A stretch of 64,000 nucleotides of DNA from Acidobacteriota bacterium (GTDB taxonomy: Bacteria; Acidobacteriota; Blastocatellia; Pyrinomonadales; Pyrinomonadaceae), in contig JAIVJZ010000003.1 in the NCBI GenBank assembly GCA_020199775.1, forward strand, positions 1-64,000, given 5' to 3'. A model generated the notes under the pieces. It was not told the origin of the DNA and made no database searches. It was given only the letters and a program-made list of their open reading frames with translations. Below, piece by piece: positions 24,712-34,418 of this stretch. How positions within the stretch are numbered: the first letter of the stretch is position 1; every line of letters begins with the position of its first letter. The translations under genes were made by a program, and so were the position numbers.

Positions 24712-25707
24712 TTACTTCCGGCTGCTGAGGCGGTTCTGCACGATGACGACGACCAGCAGGAACAGCCCGCGCAAGACGGCCTGCCACCACGGGCTGATCC
24801 AGCCCTCGAAGTTGAAGACGTTGAAGATGAGTCCGAGCAAAAGCACGCCCGCCAGCGTTGACATGACGCTGCCCTGCCCGCCCGTCAAGAGCGTCCCGCC
24901 GACGACCACCGCCGCAATCGCGTTCAACTCGTCGCCCTGCCCCGCCACGGGTCGCCCCGCGCCGAGCCGGGCCGCGTCGAGCACGCCCGCCAGCCCCGCG
25001 AGCGCGCCGCTCAAAGCGTAGACGCCGATGGTCACGCGCCCCGTGTTCAAGCCCATCAAGCGCGCCGCCTCGTCGTTGTCGCCGACGGCGTAGACGTGCC
25101 GCCCGAAACGCGTGTGATTGAGGACAAGCCAGCCGAGCGCGAACAGGACGATGAGGAACACCACGGGCACGGGCACAGGCCCCACGAAATCGCGCCCCAG
25201 AGACGTGAGCGCACCCGAAGACTTGCCGATGCCGATAGACTTCTCGCCCGTGTAGGCGAGCACGAGCCCGCGCGCCGCGATCATCATCGCCAGCGTCACG
25301 ATGAACGGTTGGATGCGCGCCTTCGCGATGACCACGCCGTTGACGAGGCCGAGCACGGTCGTCAGGGCGACGGCCGCGACCACCGCGACGAGCGCGCCCT
25401 GCCCGGCGAGCGTCGCCGCCGCCACGCCCGCCACCGCCATCAGCGACCCGACCGAGAGATCGATGCCGCCCGTCAGAATCACAAACGTCATCCCCAGCGC
25501 GACGAGTCCGAGCATGCTGTTCTGGCGCAGCACGTTCACCAGATTCTCTTCCGTCAGGAAACGCTCGTAGCGCACGGCGGCGAACACGCACACCGCCACG
25601 AGCGCGACGAGCGCGCCCTGCCGCTGCGCGAACGAAGCGAACCGCGCCCGCGCCAGTCGCCCTCCCGCCGAACCGCTTTCGTCAATCGTCGTCGCTGCCT
25701 GACTCAT
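24712..25707 (-). CDS. yjfF: Sugar ABC transporter permease, YjfF-like
   Basis: 331 residues from ATG 25705-25707 after GGGGAGAA. Eight to ten membrane segments. The BPD_transp_2 core LGLVALGMTFVILTGGIDLS and the closing part NFEGWISPWWQAVLRGLFLL resemble E. coli YjfF of the galactofuranose importer. Second permease of the system; ytfT lies 3 kb upstream with two unrelated genes in between. Confidence 0.9.
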   Translation of the reverse strand: MSQAATTIDESGSAGGRLARARFASFAQRQGALVALVAVCVFAAVRYERFLTEENLVNVLRQNSMLGLVALGMTFVILTGGIDLSVGSLMAVAGVAAATLAGQGALVAVVAAVALTTVLGLVNGVVIAKARIQPFIVTLAMMIAARGLVLAYTGEKSIGIGKSSGALTSLGRDFVGPVPVPVVFLIVLFALGWLVLNHTRFGRHVYAVGDNDEAARLMGLNTGRVTIGVYALSGALAGLAGVLDAARLGAGRPVAGQGDELNAIAAVVVGGTLLTGGQGSVMSTLAGVLLLGLIFNVFNFEGWISPWWQAVLRGLFLLVVVIVQNRLSSRK

Positions 25708-25759
25708 AAATGTTCTCCCCACACGTTAACGTCTTCGAGCAACTTCCGCGCGCAACCTC

Positions 25760-27052
25760 TCACCGATTTTCCCTGAGCAGTTTGTAAGACGTTTCCAGCC
25801 TCTTTCTTATCCGTTCGCTTTCCTCGTCGAATGCAGGAGGAAAATCGAGATTCGCTATCAACCCCAACTCCGGCCGTCGGAGCGTCGCCAGTATTTGCGC
25901 CCGGTAGGCGCGCGCTTCCAACAGCACGAGGGAGAGGGCGACGGAGTCTTTCAGCCAGCCTTCTTCCGTTCGCAGGAGGCGCGCGATCTGCGGCGCATAC
26001 TCTTTCGCGTTCAGAATTCCTAACGCGAGCATCGCGGCCTGACGAGTGAACGGCTCTTTGTCGGACAAAAGTCGAGCGATCTTTCCGGCATGCTCGTTTG
26101 CGCCGACGAGCGCGAGAGCGGTGGCCGCATGCCGATTGTTAAACCTTTTATCGAGAAGTTTGGCGATCTCTCCCGCGTATGCGCGCCCGCCCAGTTTCGC
26201 CACACCATAGACGGCGGCCTCGATTACCTCGGAGCCATACTCATCGAACATCTCCTTCACGATTTGCGGCAGATATTCTTTCGCCCCGAAAGACACCAAC
26301 GCATCTATCGCCGCAACGCGCACATTCCCACCCGGATCATCGTCGCGAGCATGTTCAGTTTCCAGCAACGCGGCGATGTGCTTCGCTTCAGTTCCGGCTT
26401 TCATGAAAGCCAGAGCGGAAACCGCGCCCGAACGGTCATGCGCGTTATCGCTGCCCAGCAGTTTCACCAGTTCGGGGATATACTCTCTGGCCTCCAGCAG
26501 AGCGAGAGCAGTGGCGGCGCGCCCGCGCGCGATGCTCGCAAATCTTGCCCCGTTATTTTTTAACGTCGCAGGCGGAGCGTCCGTCAACATTTTCGCAATC
26601 GCCGGAACATCTCGCTCATCTCCCATGATGCCGAGCAACATAGCGGAAGAACCGCTTACCGTGCCGTCCTGATGATCGAGAAAAGCGATGAGTCTCTGCT
26701 TGAAACCTTTGACGCCGCCTATTTTTTTGAGCGCGGCCTCGTCGTGCTTTTCGGCGGCCTTGAAAAAGTTGATGAGCAGATGCAGCAACTCATCCACAGC
26801 CTGCTTATCTTCGTAAGCATGTGTGAGCGTCCACAGCGTCGCCGGCAGGTACTTCTGATTTTTCGCCAGACGCTGGTTGAGCAGTTCCAGTTCGCGACGT
26901 TCCTCCGTAGCGGCGTCTGTCTGAGGCGTCTGCTTAACCGGCTGTGCGGAGATTTGCGCTCCTGAGAGCGCAAGCAACAACAACGATGACGTTAAGGCGC
27001 GCCAGCACACTTCGCGTACCCGGTTCGCTCCGGCTCTGAACTCTGCTTGCAT
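25760..27052 (-). CDS. Secreted HEAT-repeat protein
   Basis: 430 residues from ATG 27050-27052, chosen because a signal peptide follows (ALTSSLLLLALSGAQISAQ) and GAGAGG lies upstream. From ~residue 130 onward the protein is made of ~40-residue helical hairpins with the pattern ExxIPELVKLLGS, KEYLPQIVKEMF, REYAPQIARLL, i.e. HEAT/PBS-lyase-like repeats. These make protein-binding solenoids. It is inserted between the amidohydrolase and yjfF genes, inside a transport operon. Role unknown. Confidence 0.8.
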   Translation of the reverse strand: MQAEFRAGANRVREVCWRALTSSLLLLALSGAQISAQPVKQTPQTDAATEERRELELLNQRLAKNQKYLPATLWTLTHAYEDKQAVDELLHLLINFFKAAEKHDEAALKKIGGVKGFKQRLIAFLDHQDGTVSGSSAMLLGIMGDERDVPAIAKMLTDAPPATLKNNGARFASIARGRAATALALLEAREYIPELVKLLGSDNAHDRSGAVSALAFMKAGTEAKHIAALLETEHARDDDPGGNVRVAAIDALVSFGAKEYLPQIVKEMFDEYGSEVIEAAVYGVAKLGGRAYAGEIAKLLDKRFNNRHAATALALVGANEHAGKIARLLSDKEPFTRQAAMLALGILNAKEYAPQIARLLRTEEGWLKDSVALSLVLLEARAYRAQILATLRRPELGLIANLDFPPAFDEESERIRKRLETSYKLLRENR

Positions 27053-27144
27053 AGTTAGCTTAACCTCTCTGACCGAACCACACTGCGACGACGCGTTGCC
27101 CGCGCCTGTGGCCTGACGTTCACAACCGTCAAAAGTGCTCTCGC

Positions 27145-28692
27145 TTAGCGCGCCGGACTTTTCGCCTTGCGCTCCGCGCGCGCACGCGCCACGATCTCTT
27201 TGACCCCGGCGAAGAGCGTCGGCGCGTGATAGGGGATGCCGTCCTTGATCGTCCACTCGATGCCGCCCGTGCGGACGGCGCGCCCGTCCTTGATCGTCTC
27301 CACGCCCACGGGGTAGAGCACTTTCAGATTTTCGAGCGGGTTGCCGTTCACCACCAGCAAGTCGGCCGCGTAGCCCGCGCGCACGCGACCGAGGCGTTCT
27401 TCCTGTCCGAGTATCTTCGCGTTATTGCCCGTCGCGTGCTGGATGACTTTGAGCGTGTGGAAGCCCGCCTCCTGATGCAACTCCAACTCCCTGAGCAGCC
27501 CGAAGCCGTACATCTGGTAGATGAAGCCCGCATCCTCGCCCACGCCGACGATGCCGCCGCGCCGCTCGAACTCGCGCAGCGCGGCCATCCAGATGCGGTA
27601 ATTCTCTTTCCAGAAAGCCTCGTCCGTCGAAGTCCAGCCGATGAAATACGAGCCGTGGTTGGCCGGGTCGGGGCGGAAGTAATCTTCGAGCGTCGGGTGC
27701 AGGTAGTCCGCGAACCACGGCTGCGTCTGCGCGCGTTGCAGGTCGCGGCTCGCCTCGTAGATGACGAGCGTCGTGTCCCACGCCACGCGCGCCTCGACCA
27801 TCCCGTCGAGCACTTTCATCAACCTGTCCCAGTTCGCCTCGCGCCACAGACGCCCCGCGTAACGAAAACGATCCACCTCGTTGTTGTAATTGTAAGCGGG
27901 CGGGAAATTCTGCACGCCGCCTTCAATCGCCGCGTCGGGGATGCCGTACCAGTGCTCGATTGAGGTCGTGCCGAACCGGATGTCGTCCCACGCGTTCGTC
28001 TCTGCGACGGCCGCGTGGTGCGCGATGCGCAGGTTGTTTTTACGCGCCTCGTCCCACGCCGCCGCCATCAGGTCGCGATCCATCGCGAACATCTTGAGGC
28101 CGTCCACGCCCTGCGCCTTCAAATCCCGCACGCGCTGGCGCGCGGCTTCCACAGTCTTCGGCGCACCGCCCGCCGCGTAGATCGCGTAGACGAACAGGCG
28201 CGGCGCGGCCACCTCGCCCGCCGCGCTCGCACGCTTGAGCGCGAGCGTCCTTTGCGTGTTGCTGCCCACGTCGCGCACCGTCGTGATGCCGCACGCGAGC
28301 CACAGTTTCAACTCGTAGTCGAGCGGTTGCGCGACGCCCCCGCGCTCCTCCTGCACGTGCCCGTGCGCGTTGATCAAACCGGGCATCACGTACTTGCCCG
28401 ACGCGTCTATCTCCACGTCGCCCACTGCGGGACGCCGCGCCGTCCCGCTCTTGACCGTGACGGGATCAAGCGCGACCAACTCCGCAATCGTGTTGTTCTC
28501 GATCACGATGTCGAACGGCCCCGAAGCGGGCGTGCCGTTCCCGTCGATCACCATCGCGTTGCGAACGACCAGGCGCGGGTAGCGCCTGCCGCTCTCCACC
28601 ACCTGCTTTGTCTTTTGCGCGCGACCGGCAGGAGGCACGCCGAAGGCGACGAGCACGACGATAACAACGGATGCGACGAGTTGTTTTTTCAT
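27145..28692 (-). CDS. Secreted amidohydrolase (imidazolonepropionase-like)
   Basis: 515 residues. Signal peptide to ~residue 26 (PPAGRAQ). The amidohydrolase metal site is seen as HxH in MPGLINAHGHV (~110/112), a Lys in DGLKMF, His in IAHHAA and IEHWYG, and Asp in GVGEDAGF. These exported enzymes are often annotated as prolidases or dipeptidases; the substrate cannot be told. It starts 12 bp after ytfT, so it is co-transcribed with the importer, which is unexpected for a galactofuranose system. Confidence 0.88.
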   Translation of the reverse strand: MKKQLVASVVIVVLVAFGVPPAGRAQKTKQVVESGRRYPRLVVRNAMVIDGNGTPASGPFDIVIENNTIAELVALDPVTVKSGTARRPAVGDVEIDASGKYVMPGLINAHGHVQEERGGVAQPLDYELKLWLACGITTVRDVGSNTQRTLALKRASAAGEVAAPRLFVYAIYAAGGAPKTVEAARQRVRDLKAQGVDGLKMFAMDRDLMAAAWDEARKNNLRIAHHAAVAETNAWDDIRFGTTSIEHWYGIPDAAIEGGVQNFPPAYNYNNEVDRFRYAGRLWREANWDRLMKVLDGMVEARVAWDTTLVIYEASRDLQRAQTQPWFADYLHPTLEDYFRPDPANHGSYFIGWTSTDEAFWKENYRIWMAALREFERRGGIVGVGEDAGFIYQMYGFGLLRELELHQEAGFHTLKVIQHATGNNAKILGQEERLGRVRAGYAADLLVVNGNPLENLKVLYPVGVETIKDGRAVRTGGIEWTIKDGIPYHAPTLFAGVKEIVARARAERKAKSPAR

Positions 28693-28703
28693 TCGTTAAG
28701 AGG

Positions 28704-29687
28704 TCACGCCACCTTGGGGCGTTGGATGTAGACGGCGACGAGGATGATCGCCGCCTTGAGGACGAGCGACCACGCGAAGCCGATGCCGAGCATGTTGAAG
28801 CTCGTCGTGATGACTTGCATGATGAGCGCGCCGATGAGCGTGCCGACGACCGTCACGCGCCCGCCCGTCAGCGGCGTGCCGCCGACCACGACCGCCGCGA
28901 TGGCGTCGAGTTCGATGTAGAGTCCGACTTTCGTCGCGTCGCTCGCCTCGGCCTTCGCGGCTTCGATCAGACCGGCGAGTCCGGCGAGCAGGCCGCTCAG
29001 GGCATAGACCATGATCTTCGTCCGGTGGACTTTGATCCCGGCGAGCCGCGCGGCCGCTTCGTTCCCCCCGACGGCGACGACGTAGCGGCCGAAGCTCGTC
29101 GCGCGCATCACGAAGATCGCGACGGCCACGACCACGAGCATCACGACCACAGACATCGGCACAGGCCCGACGAAGCCTTTGCCGAGCGACATGAAATTCT
29201 GGTTGTCGATCAAAATGATCTGCCCGCCGCGACTGATGACCTGCGCCACGCCGCGCCCGGTGATCAGGAGCGCGAGCGTCACGATGATCGGCTGGATGCG
29301 GAAGCCGGAGATGAGCGCGCCGTTGATGAAGCCGACGGCGAGCGCGGCAAAGAGTCCTAAGAGCACCGCGGGCAAGAGGCCGCGTTCGAGATTCGTCGCG
29401 GCGAGCGCGGCGGCAATCGCCATCACCGAGCCGACCGAGAGGTCGATTCCGCCCGTCGCGATGACGAGCGTCATCCCGACGGCGACCAGCACCGTCGGCG
29501 CGACTTGCAGGAGGATGTTGCGAAAATTGTTTACGTCGGCAAAGTTCTGCGTGAACAGGGCGTTGGCTAAGACGAGCAAGACGAGCGCGGCGAGCGCGCC
29601 GTAGGTCGGGCCGTAATCGGTGAGGAGCGAGCGGCGCGGGCGTGCGCCGCCCGCCCCCGCGCTGTTGACGGGCGTGGCGTTCTGCAT
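28704..29687 (-). CDS. ytfT: Sugar ABC transporter permease, YtfT-like
   Basis: 327 residues, polytopic. VAVGMTLVIATGGIDLSVGS, LLITGRGVAQVI and LYIELDAIAAVVVGGTPLTG follow E. coli YtfT closely. Starts 4 bp after the ytfR stop. First permease of the importer. Confidence 0.92.
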   Translation of the reverse strand: MQNATPVNSAGAGGARPRRSLLTDYGPTYGALAALVLLVLANALFTQNFADVNNFRNILLQVAPTVLVAVGMTLVIATGGIDLSVGSVMAIAAALAATNLERGLLPAVLLGLFAALAVGFINGALISGFRIQPIIVTLALLITGRGVAQVISRGGQIILIDNQNFMSLGKGFVGPVPMSVVVMLVVVAVAIFVMRATSFGRYVVAVGGNEAAARLAGIKVHRTKIMVYALSGLLAGLAGLIEAAKAEASDATKVGLYIELDAIAAVVVGGTPLTGGRVTVVGTLIGALIMQVITTSFNMLGIGFAWSLVLKAAIILVAVYIQRPKVA

Positions 29688-29690
29688 CTT

Positions 29691-31304
29691 CTAAGCTCCT
29701 TCCGAGGGGGGCGCGGCGGCGGGCGGCGTGGCGGCGGGCGGCGTCGTGTCCGTGACGTGCGCGGTGGCGGTCGAAGCGGGGGTCGCCTCTCCGGTCGCGC
29801 CTTCGGCCATCGCGCGGATGATGTTGTCCTGCGAGATTTCGTCGCCGCGCAGTTCGCCCACGCGCTGCCCGTCGCGCATCACGACGACGCGCGAACTGCC
29901 TTCGACCAACTCTTCCAACTCCGAAGAGATCATCAGGACGCCGAGGCCGCTCTCCGCCAGTTCGCCCACGAGCGACTGAATCTCGCCCTTCGCGCCGATG
30001 TCGATGCCGCGCGTCGGCTCGTCGAGGATGAGGAACTTCGGGTTCTTGCAGAGCCAGCGCGCGAGCAAAACTTTCTGCTGGTTGCCGCCCGACAACTCGC
30101 GGATTTTCTGGTCGGCGTTGGCGGCCTTGATGCCGAGCCGCTTCATAAACTTGTCAACGATCTCGGCTTGACGCGCGCGCGAGACGACGCCGAGCGTCGA
30201 GAGCGCGGGCAGCGCGGCGAGCGTCAAATTCTCGCGCACGCTCAACTCAGGGATGATGCCTTCGGCCTTGCGGTCTTCCGTGAGAAACGCGATGCCGGAA
30301 TCAATCGCGTCGTTCACCGAGCCGCGCCTGATGGTCTTGCCTTCCAGACGCACCTCGCCCGCTTCGACGCTGTCCGCGCCGAAGATGGCGCGCGCCGTCT
30401 CCGTGCGTCCCGAACCGAGCAGGCCCGCCATGCCGACGATCTCGCCGCGCGCCACTTCCACCGTCACGTCGTTCAGTTTTCGCCCGCGCTTCAAATGCTC
30501 CGCGCTGAGGAGCGGCGTCTCGCCCGCCGCCGCAGTCACGCCTTTGAACGCGGTCGTGCCCTGCCGCAGTTCCTCGCGCTGCTTGCCGAGCATGAGACAG
30601 ACGAGATCGATCTTTTCCAACCCCGCGAGCGGGCGCGTGGCGACGAACCGCCCGTCACGCAGGATCGTCACGCGGTCGCAGACCGTGTACAACTCGTCGA
30701 AGCGGTGGCTGATGTACACGACGGCCGTCCCCTCAGCTTTGAGCCGCCGGATCACGTCGTAGAGAATCTGCACCTCGTGTTCCGTCAGAGAACTCGTCGG
30801 CTCGTCGAGCACGACGACCTTCGCGTCGAACGAGACGCCGCGCGCAATCGCCACCATCTGCCGGAGCGCGATGTTCAGACTGCCGAGCGGAGCGCGCGGG
30901 TCTATCTCAAGGCCGAGACGTTTGAGCAGCGCGGCGGCGTCCGCGTTCATCCGTTTCCAATCGACGAGGCCGAAGCGGCGCGGCTCGCGACCCAGATAGA
31001 TGTTCTCGGCGACCGTGCGATACGTCAGCAGATTGACTTCCTGATAGACGGCCACGACGCCCGCCTCTTGCGCGTCTTCCGGCGTGCGAAAATCGACCGC
31101 GCGGCCTTCCAAAAACATCTGCCCGCCGTCGCGCGTGTACGCGCCCGTCATGATCTTGATCAGGGTGGACTTCCCCGCGCCGTTCTCCCCCACGAGCGCG
31201 TGCACCTCTCCGCGCTCCAACTCAAGCGAGACATTCGCGAGCGCCGTCACGCCCGAAAAGATTTTCGTGATGCCCTCCATGCGGAGGACTGGTTCGTTCT
31301 GCAT
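29691..31304 (-). CDS. ytfR: Sugar ABC transporter ATPase with two ABC domains, YtfR/RbsA-like
   Basis: 537 residues from ATG 31302-31304. First domain: Walker A GENGAGKST (~38), signature-region LNIALRQMVAIARG, Walker B VVVLDEPTSSL. Second domain: degenerate P-loop GLLGSGRTE (~300) and intact LSGGNQQKV plus FLILDEPTRGID. This asymmetry is standard for the CUT2 family. A C-terminal Ala/Thr/Pro tail is extra. A TTG nine bases upstream is inside the repeat and is not used. There is no strong Shine-Dalgarno because the heptamer repeat reaches the start codon. Confidence 0.94.
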   Translation of the reverse strand: MQNEPVLRMEGITKIFSGVTALANVSLELERGEVHALVGENGAGKSTLIKIMTGAYTRDGGQMFLEGRAVDFRTPEDAQEAGVVAVYQEVNLLTYRTVAENIYLGREPRRFGLVDWKRMNADAAALLKRLGLEIDPRAPLGSLNIALRQMVAIARGVSFDAKVVVLDEPTSSLTEHEVQILYDVIRRLKAEGTAVVYISHRFDELYTVCDRVTILRDGRFVATRPLAGLEKIDLVCLMLGKQREELRQGTTAFKGVTAAAGETPLLSAEHLKRGRKLNDVTVEVARGEIVGMAGLLGSGRTETARAIFGADSVEAGEVRLEGKTIRRGSVNDAIDSGIAFLTEDRKAEGIIPELSVRENLTLAALPALSTLGVVSRARQAEIVDKFMKRLGIKAANADQKIRELSGGNQQKVLLARWLCKNPKFLILDEPTRGIDIGAKGEIQSLVGELAESGLGVLMISSELEELVEGSSRVVVMRDGQRVGELRGDEISQDNIIRAMAEGATGEATPASTATAHVTDTTPPAATPPAAAPPSEGA

Positions 31305-31466
31305 AAGTTTCAAGTTTCAGGTTTCAAGTTTCAGGTCAGAAGCTTTCAAGTTTCAGGTTTCAAGTTTCAGGTCTGAGGTTCTAAGTTTTCCAACTTGAAA
31401 CCTGCCCCTGAAACTTGAAACTCCACTTCTTAAACTTGAAACCTGAAACCTGAAACTTGAAACTCC
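31305..31466. repeat. Heptamer palindrome, AAGTTTC type
   Basis: Left side is a run of AAGTTTC, AGGTTTC and near variants (31305-31382), right side the inverse set GAAACTT, GAAACCT (31390-31463). The whole 160-bp gap between ytfQ and ytfR is made of it, from the ytfR ATG to the ytfQ stop. It is inside the operon, so it is transcribed. Confidence 0.92.
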
Positions 31467-31467
31467 G

Positions 31468-32508
31468 TCAATAGGCTTCGTTCAAAAACTGCGCGGCGTT
31501 CGTCTTGTCGAAGAGGCGGTCTTCGATGCCGACGATGGGCGGGAGTTTCTCGCCCGCCCAGAATTTTTCGAGCGTGGCGAAGGCCAGCGGGCCGAAGCGC
31601 GGGTTCGACTCGATGGTCACGTTCATCTTGCCGTCGAGGATGGCTTGCAGCGCGCTCTTCTGCCCGTCGACCGAGACGATCAAAACGTCCGTGCCCGGTT
31701 TCATGTTCGCGGCTTCGAGAGCCTGGATCGCGCCGAGCGCCATCTCGTCGTTGTGCGCGTAGACGGCCGTGATCTCTTTGCCCCGCGCCTGAATGATGTT
31801 CTGCATCACGTCGCGCGCCTTGGCGCGATTGAAGTCGCCGGTCTGCGACTGGATGATCTTCATCTCCGGGTGCTTGGCGATCTCGTCGCGGAAGCCCTTG
31901 CCGCGATCCGCCGTGACGGATGCGCCGCTCGTGCCGCTCAGTTCCACGATGTTGGCTTTGCCGTTCGACGCACGGGCGAGCCACTCGGCGGCGCGCTGCC
32001 CCTGCTTGATGAAGTCCGACTTGAGCACGGTGACGAAATCCTCGCCCGCCGCGCCCGAAGCCTCGCGGTCAACGAGGATGACGGGAATGCCCCGCTCCTT
32101 CGCCGTCGCTAACGCCTGCTCGAAGCCGACCGTCTCGCGCGGCGCGAGGAAGATGGCATCGACGCGCTGCGCCACGAGGTCTTCGACGTTGGCGGCCTGC
32201 TTGGCCGTGTCGCCCTGCGCGACCGTCACGCGCAGGTCGTACCTGTCGGGACGCTTGGCCGCCTCTGACTTGATGCTCTCTGTCTCGGCGATGCGCCACG
32301 GCCCGTCCATCTCCATCTGCGAGAAGCCGATCACTTTTTTGCCGCCGCTGTTCTGCCCGCCGCCGCTGCCTGTCGCGCCGCCGCCGCCGCCGCCGCCGCT
32401 GCTGCTGCTCTCCTTACGACAACCACCCAACGCGAGCGCGGCCACGAACAACAACAACACCGCCGCCAGCACCGCCACAGACTTTCGCCCACCGACTGTT
32501 GATTTCAT
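31468..32508 (-). CDS. ytfQ: Sugar-binding lipoprotein of ABC importer, YtfQ-like
   Basis: 346 residues, ATG 32506-32508 after GAGGTGA. Lipoprotein signal ending GGCRKE (Cys ~30), then a Gly/Ser linker (~35-55). The binding domain starts VIGFSQMEMDGPWRIAETES, as in YtfQ, with DAIFLAPRETVGFEQAL and IVSVDGQKSALQAI. YtfQ binds galactofuranose and also arabinose-like furanoses; GH43 genes next to it fit arabinose or galactose supply. Confidence 0.93.
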   Translation of the reverse strand: MKSTVGGRKSVAVLAAVLLLFVAALALGGCRKESSSSGGGGGGGATGSGGGQNSGGKKVIGFSQMEMDGPWRIAETESIKSEAAKRPDRYDLRVTVAQGDTAKQAANVEDLVAQRVDAIFLAPRETVGFEQALATAKERGIPVILVDREASGAAGEDFVTVLKSDFIKQGQRAAEWLARASNGKANIVELSGTSGASVTADRGKGFRDEIAKHPEMKIIQSQTGDFNRAKARDVMQNIIQARGKEITAVYAHNDEMALGAIQALEAANMKPGTDVLIVSVDGQKSALQAILDGKMNVTIESNPRFGPLAFATLEKFWAGEKLPPIVGIEDRLFDKTNAAQFLNEAY

Positions 32509-32530
32509 TTTTCACCTCAAAAGTTTTCAA

Positions 32531-34201
32531 TTATTCTCGCGTCGCCCGTCGTGTGCGCGTCGGCGCGATCCTCAACCATTCAAACTTGGCGGACGCGCCC
32601 GCCGCGCCGCCCGTCGTGAGCGCGACGCGCACGCCCCTGTCCCACGGCGGCAAATATTCGCCGTCCATCTCGCCGCCCACGTCGCGCCAGCGGTTGCCGT
32701 CCTCGCTCACCGAGAAACGATACCTGCGCGCGTCCTCCGCCGTCATACGCAGATAGACGAGCGGCGTCTTGACCGCATCGGCCAACGTCGAGACGACTTT
32801 CTGCACGTTCTTCTCGCGCCGCCAGAGGACGACGTTTCGGCCGTCCGTGGCCGCGCCGAGGGCGTTCTCGCCGTCGCCGTAAGCCGCGAGTCCGGCGACC
32901 GCGCCGCCCTTCAACGCGCGCGCGTCAACGAGCACCGTGGCGTCGTAGTCGCCCGTGGTGGCGAGGCGCGCCACGACCGCGCCGAGGGTATTCGTCGCCT
33001 GCGCGGCCGACGGCGAGAGGACGAGGCGGCCGCCGCGCGCGCTCTCCGTGCGCATGACGGGTTCGTTCGCCTGCGGCCACTGCCAGCCGGGTTGCAGCCG
33101 GGGCGCGGTGAAGTCGTCGAAGAAATGGAGTTCGGCGTTGCGCTCGTTGAACCCGTGCGGCGAGGCGGCGCGCGCCGAAGGGCCGCGACCCTGATTGATC
33201 GTCGGCCAGCCGTCCGCGCCCCAACGCACCTCGTCGAGCAACGCCTGTCTGCCGACGTAGACGAAATCCTTCGCGTCCATCGCGTGATACATCATGTAGT
33301 CGCGCCCGCGCGCGTCGCTGACAACCGTGCCGTGGCCGGGGCACTTCCAGGTGTCGTTGCCGCGCAGGATCGGGTTCGCGGGGTTCTTCTCCCACGGCCC
33401 CAGCAGCTTGCGCGCGCGCGCCACGCCCATCATGTAGTTGCACTGGCGGTCGCAGCAGAAGTTGCCCGAATAGAACATGTAGAAATAGTCGCCGCGCCTG
33501 ACCACGGCCGGACCTTCGACCAGATCGCCGTAAGGCAGCGAGGCGTGCTTCTCCCACGCCTGATCGTTGCGAATCAACTCCTGCTTTTCACCAATCAGGC
33601 GGGTGCCGTCGGGCGAGAGCCGCTGCGCCCAGATGGGCGTCGGCACGCTGCGGCTGTTGCCGTCCTCTTTCCACAACAGATACCGCTGCCCGTTTTCGTC
33701 GCGGAGGGGGAAGCCGTCAATCGAGCCGACTTCCTGACAGACCAGCGGGCCGTGATCTGTGTATGGCCCTTGCGGGCGGCGCGCCGTGGCGACGGCGACG
33801 CACAGCGGGCCGTCCTTTTTCTTCGCCGTGTAGTAGATGTAGAAGCGACCGCGATCCTCGGAGATTTCCGGCGCCCAGTAGTTGCCGACCGACCACGCGG
33901 GACGCTTCTGAAAGACCGCGCCGACGACGCGCCAGTTGACGAGATCGCGCGAGTGCAGGATGGGAAACTCCGGAGCCCACTCGGAAGACGTGGCCGTCGC
34001 CCAGTAATCCTGCCCGACGCGAATCACCGAGGGGTCTGGATAGTCGCCCGCGAGCGCGGGGTTCGTATAAGTGGCGCGCGTCTGCGCCGCAAGGCTTCCC
34101 GCGAAGGCCGACAGGAGCGCGACGCAGAACGCCGCGCGGCGCAGCACGACTCGCGCGGCGCACGCCTTCGACGGCGAAGATTTGAGTTCTGTTTTTTGCA
34201 T
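32531..34201 (-). CDS. Secreted GH43-type arabinosidase/xylosidase
   Basis: 556 residues from ATG 34199-34201 (GAAGGGC upstream). Signal peptide to ~residue 39. The five-bladed propeller begins YTNPALAGDYPDPSVIR with the catalytic Asp base (DPS), shows YWAPEIS, the pKa-modulating Asp region SIDGFPLRD and the acid Glu in GDLVEGPAVV. The last ~200 residues form a concanavalin-like C-terminal domain. GH43 releases L-arabinose or xylose from plant polysaccharides. Stop codon is 22 bp before ytfQ. Confidence 0.88.
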   Translation of the reverse strand: MQKTELKSSPSKACAARVVLRRAAFCVALLSAFAGSLAAQTRATYTNPALAGDYPDPSVIRVGQDYWATATSSEWAPEFPILHSRDLVNWRVVGAVFQKRPAWSVGNYWAPEISEDRGRFYIYYTAKKKDGPLCVAVATARRPQGPYTDHGPLVCQEVGSIDGFPLRDENGQRYLLWKEDGNSRSVPTPIWAQRLSPDGTRLIGEKQELIRNDQAWEKHASLPYGDLVEGPAVVRRGDYFYMFYSGNFCCDRQCNYMMGVARARKLLGPWEKNPANPILRGNDTWKCPGHGTVVSDARGRDYMMYHAMDAKDFVYVGRQALLDEVRWGADGWPTINQGRGPSARAASPHGFNERNAELHFFDDFTAPRLQPGWQWPQANEPVMRTESARGGRLVLSPSAAQATNTLGAVVARLATTGDYDATVLVDARALKGGAVAGLAAYGDGENALGAATDGRNVVLWRREKNVQKVVSTLADAVKTPLVYLRMTAEDARRYRFSVSEDGNRWRDVGGEMDGEYLPPWDRGVRVALTTGGAAGASAKFEWLRIAPTRTRRATRE

Positions 34202-34256
34202 CTTTAGATTGCCCTTCGTCCCAGACAAAATGATCTTCGGATTAGACGATCAAGAC

Positions 34257-34399
34257 TCAGCCAACGCAGGCACAGAGGACACAGAGAGAGAGCGCAGAGA
34301 ACAACTATTTGAGATTTCAAATTCGAGATCGCCTGACGCCTTCCTTCGTGCTCCCTCTGTGCTCTCTCTCTGTGTCTGCGTCGGCGAAGGCTTTATTCC
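34257..34399. repeat. Imperfect palindrome, CACAGAG type
   Basis: Arms 34280-34299 (CACAGAGAGAGAGCGCAGAG) and 34355-34374 are inverse with one mismatch; flanking GCAGGCACAGAGG and CTGTGTCTGCG extend the pairing. The loop contains TTTGAGA, TTTCAAA, TTCGAGA in heptamer phase. Between lacI stop and GH43 start. The same arm type encloses the element at 4037-4160. Confidence 0.82.
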
Positions 34400-34418
34400 C
34401 TTCCACTGACAACCGGCT

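Noticed and set aside
31305..31466. CRISPR-like regular repeats
   Set aside because: Units are 7 bp, without spacers, and form a palindrome; no cas genes are near.
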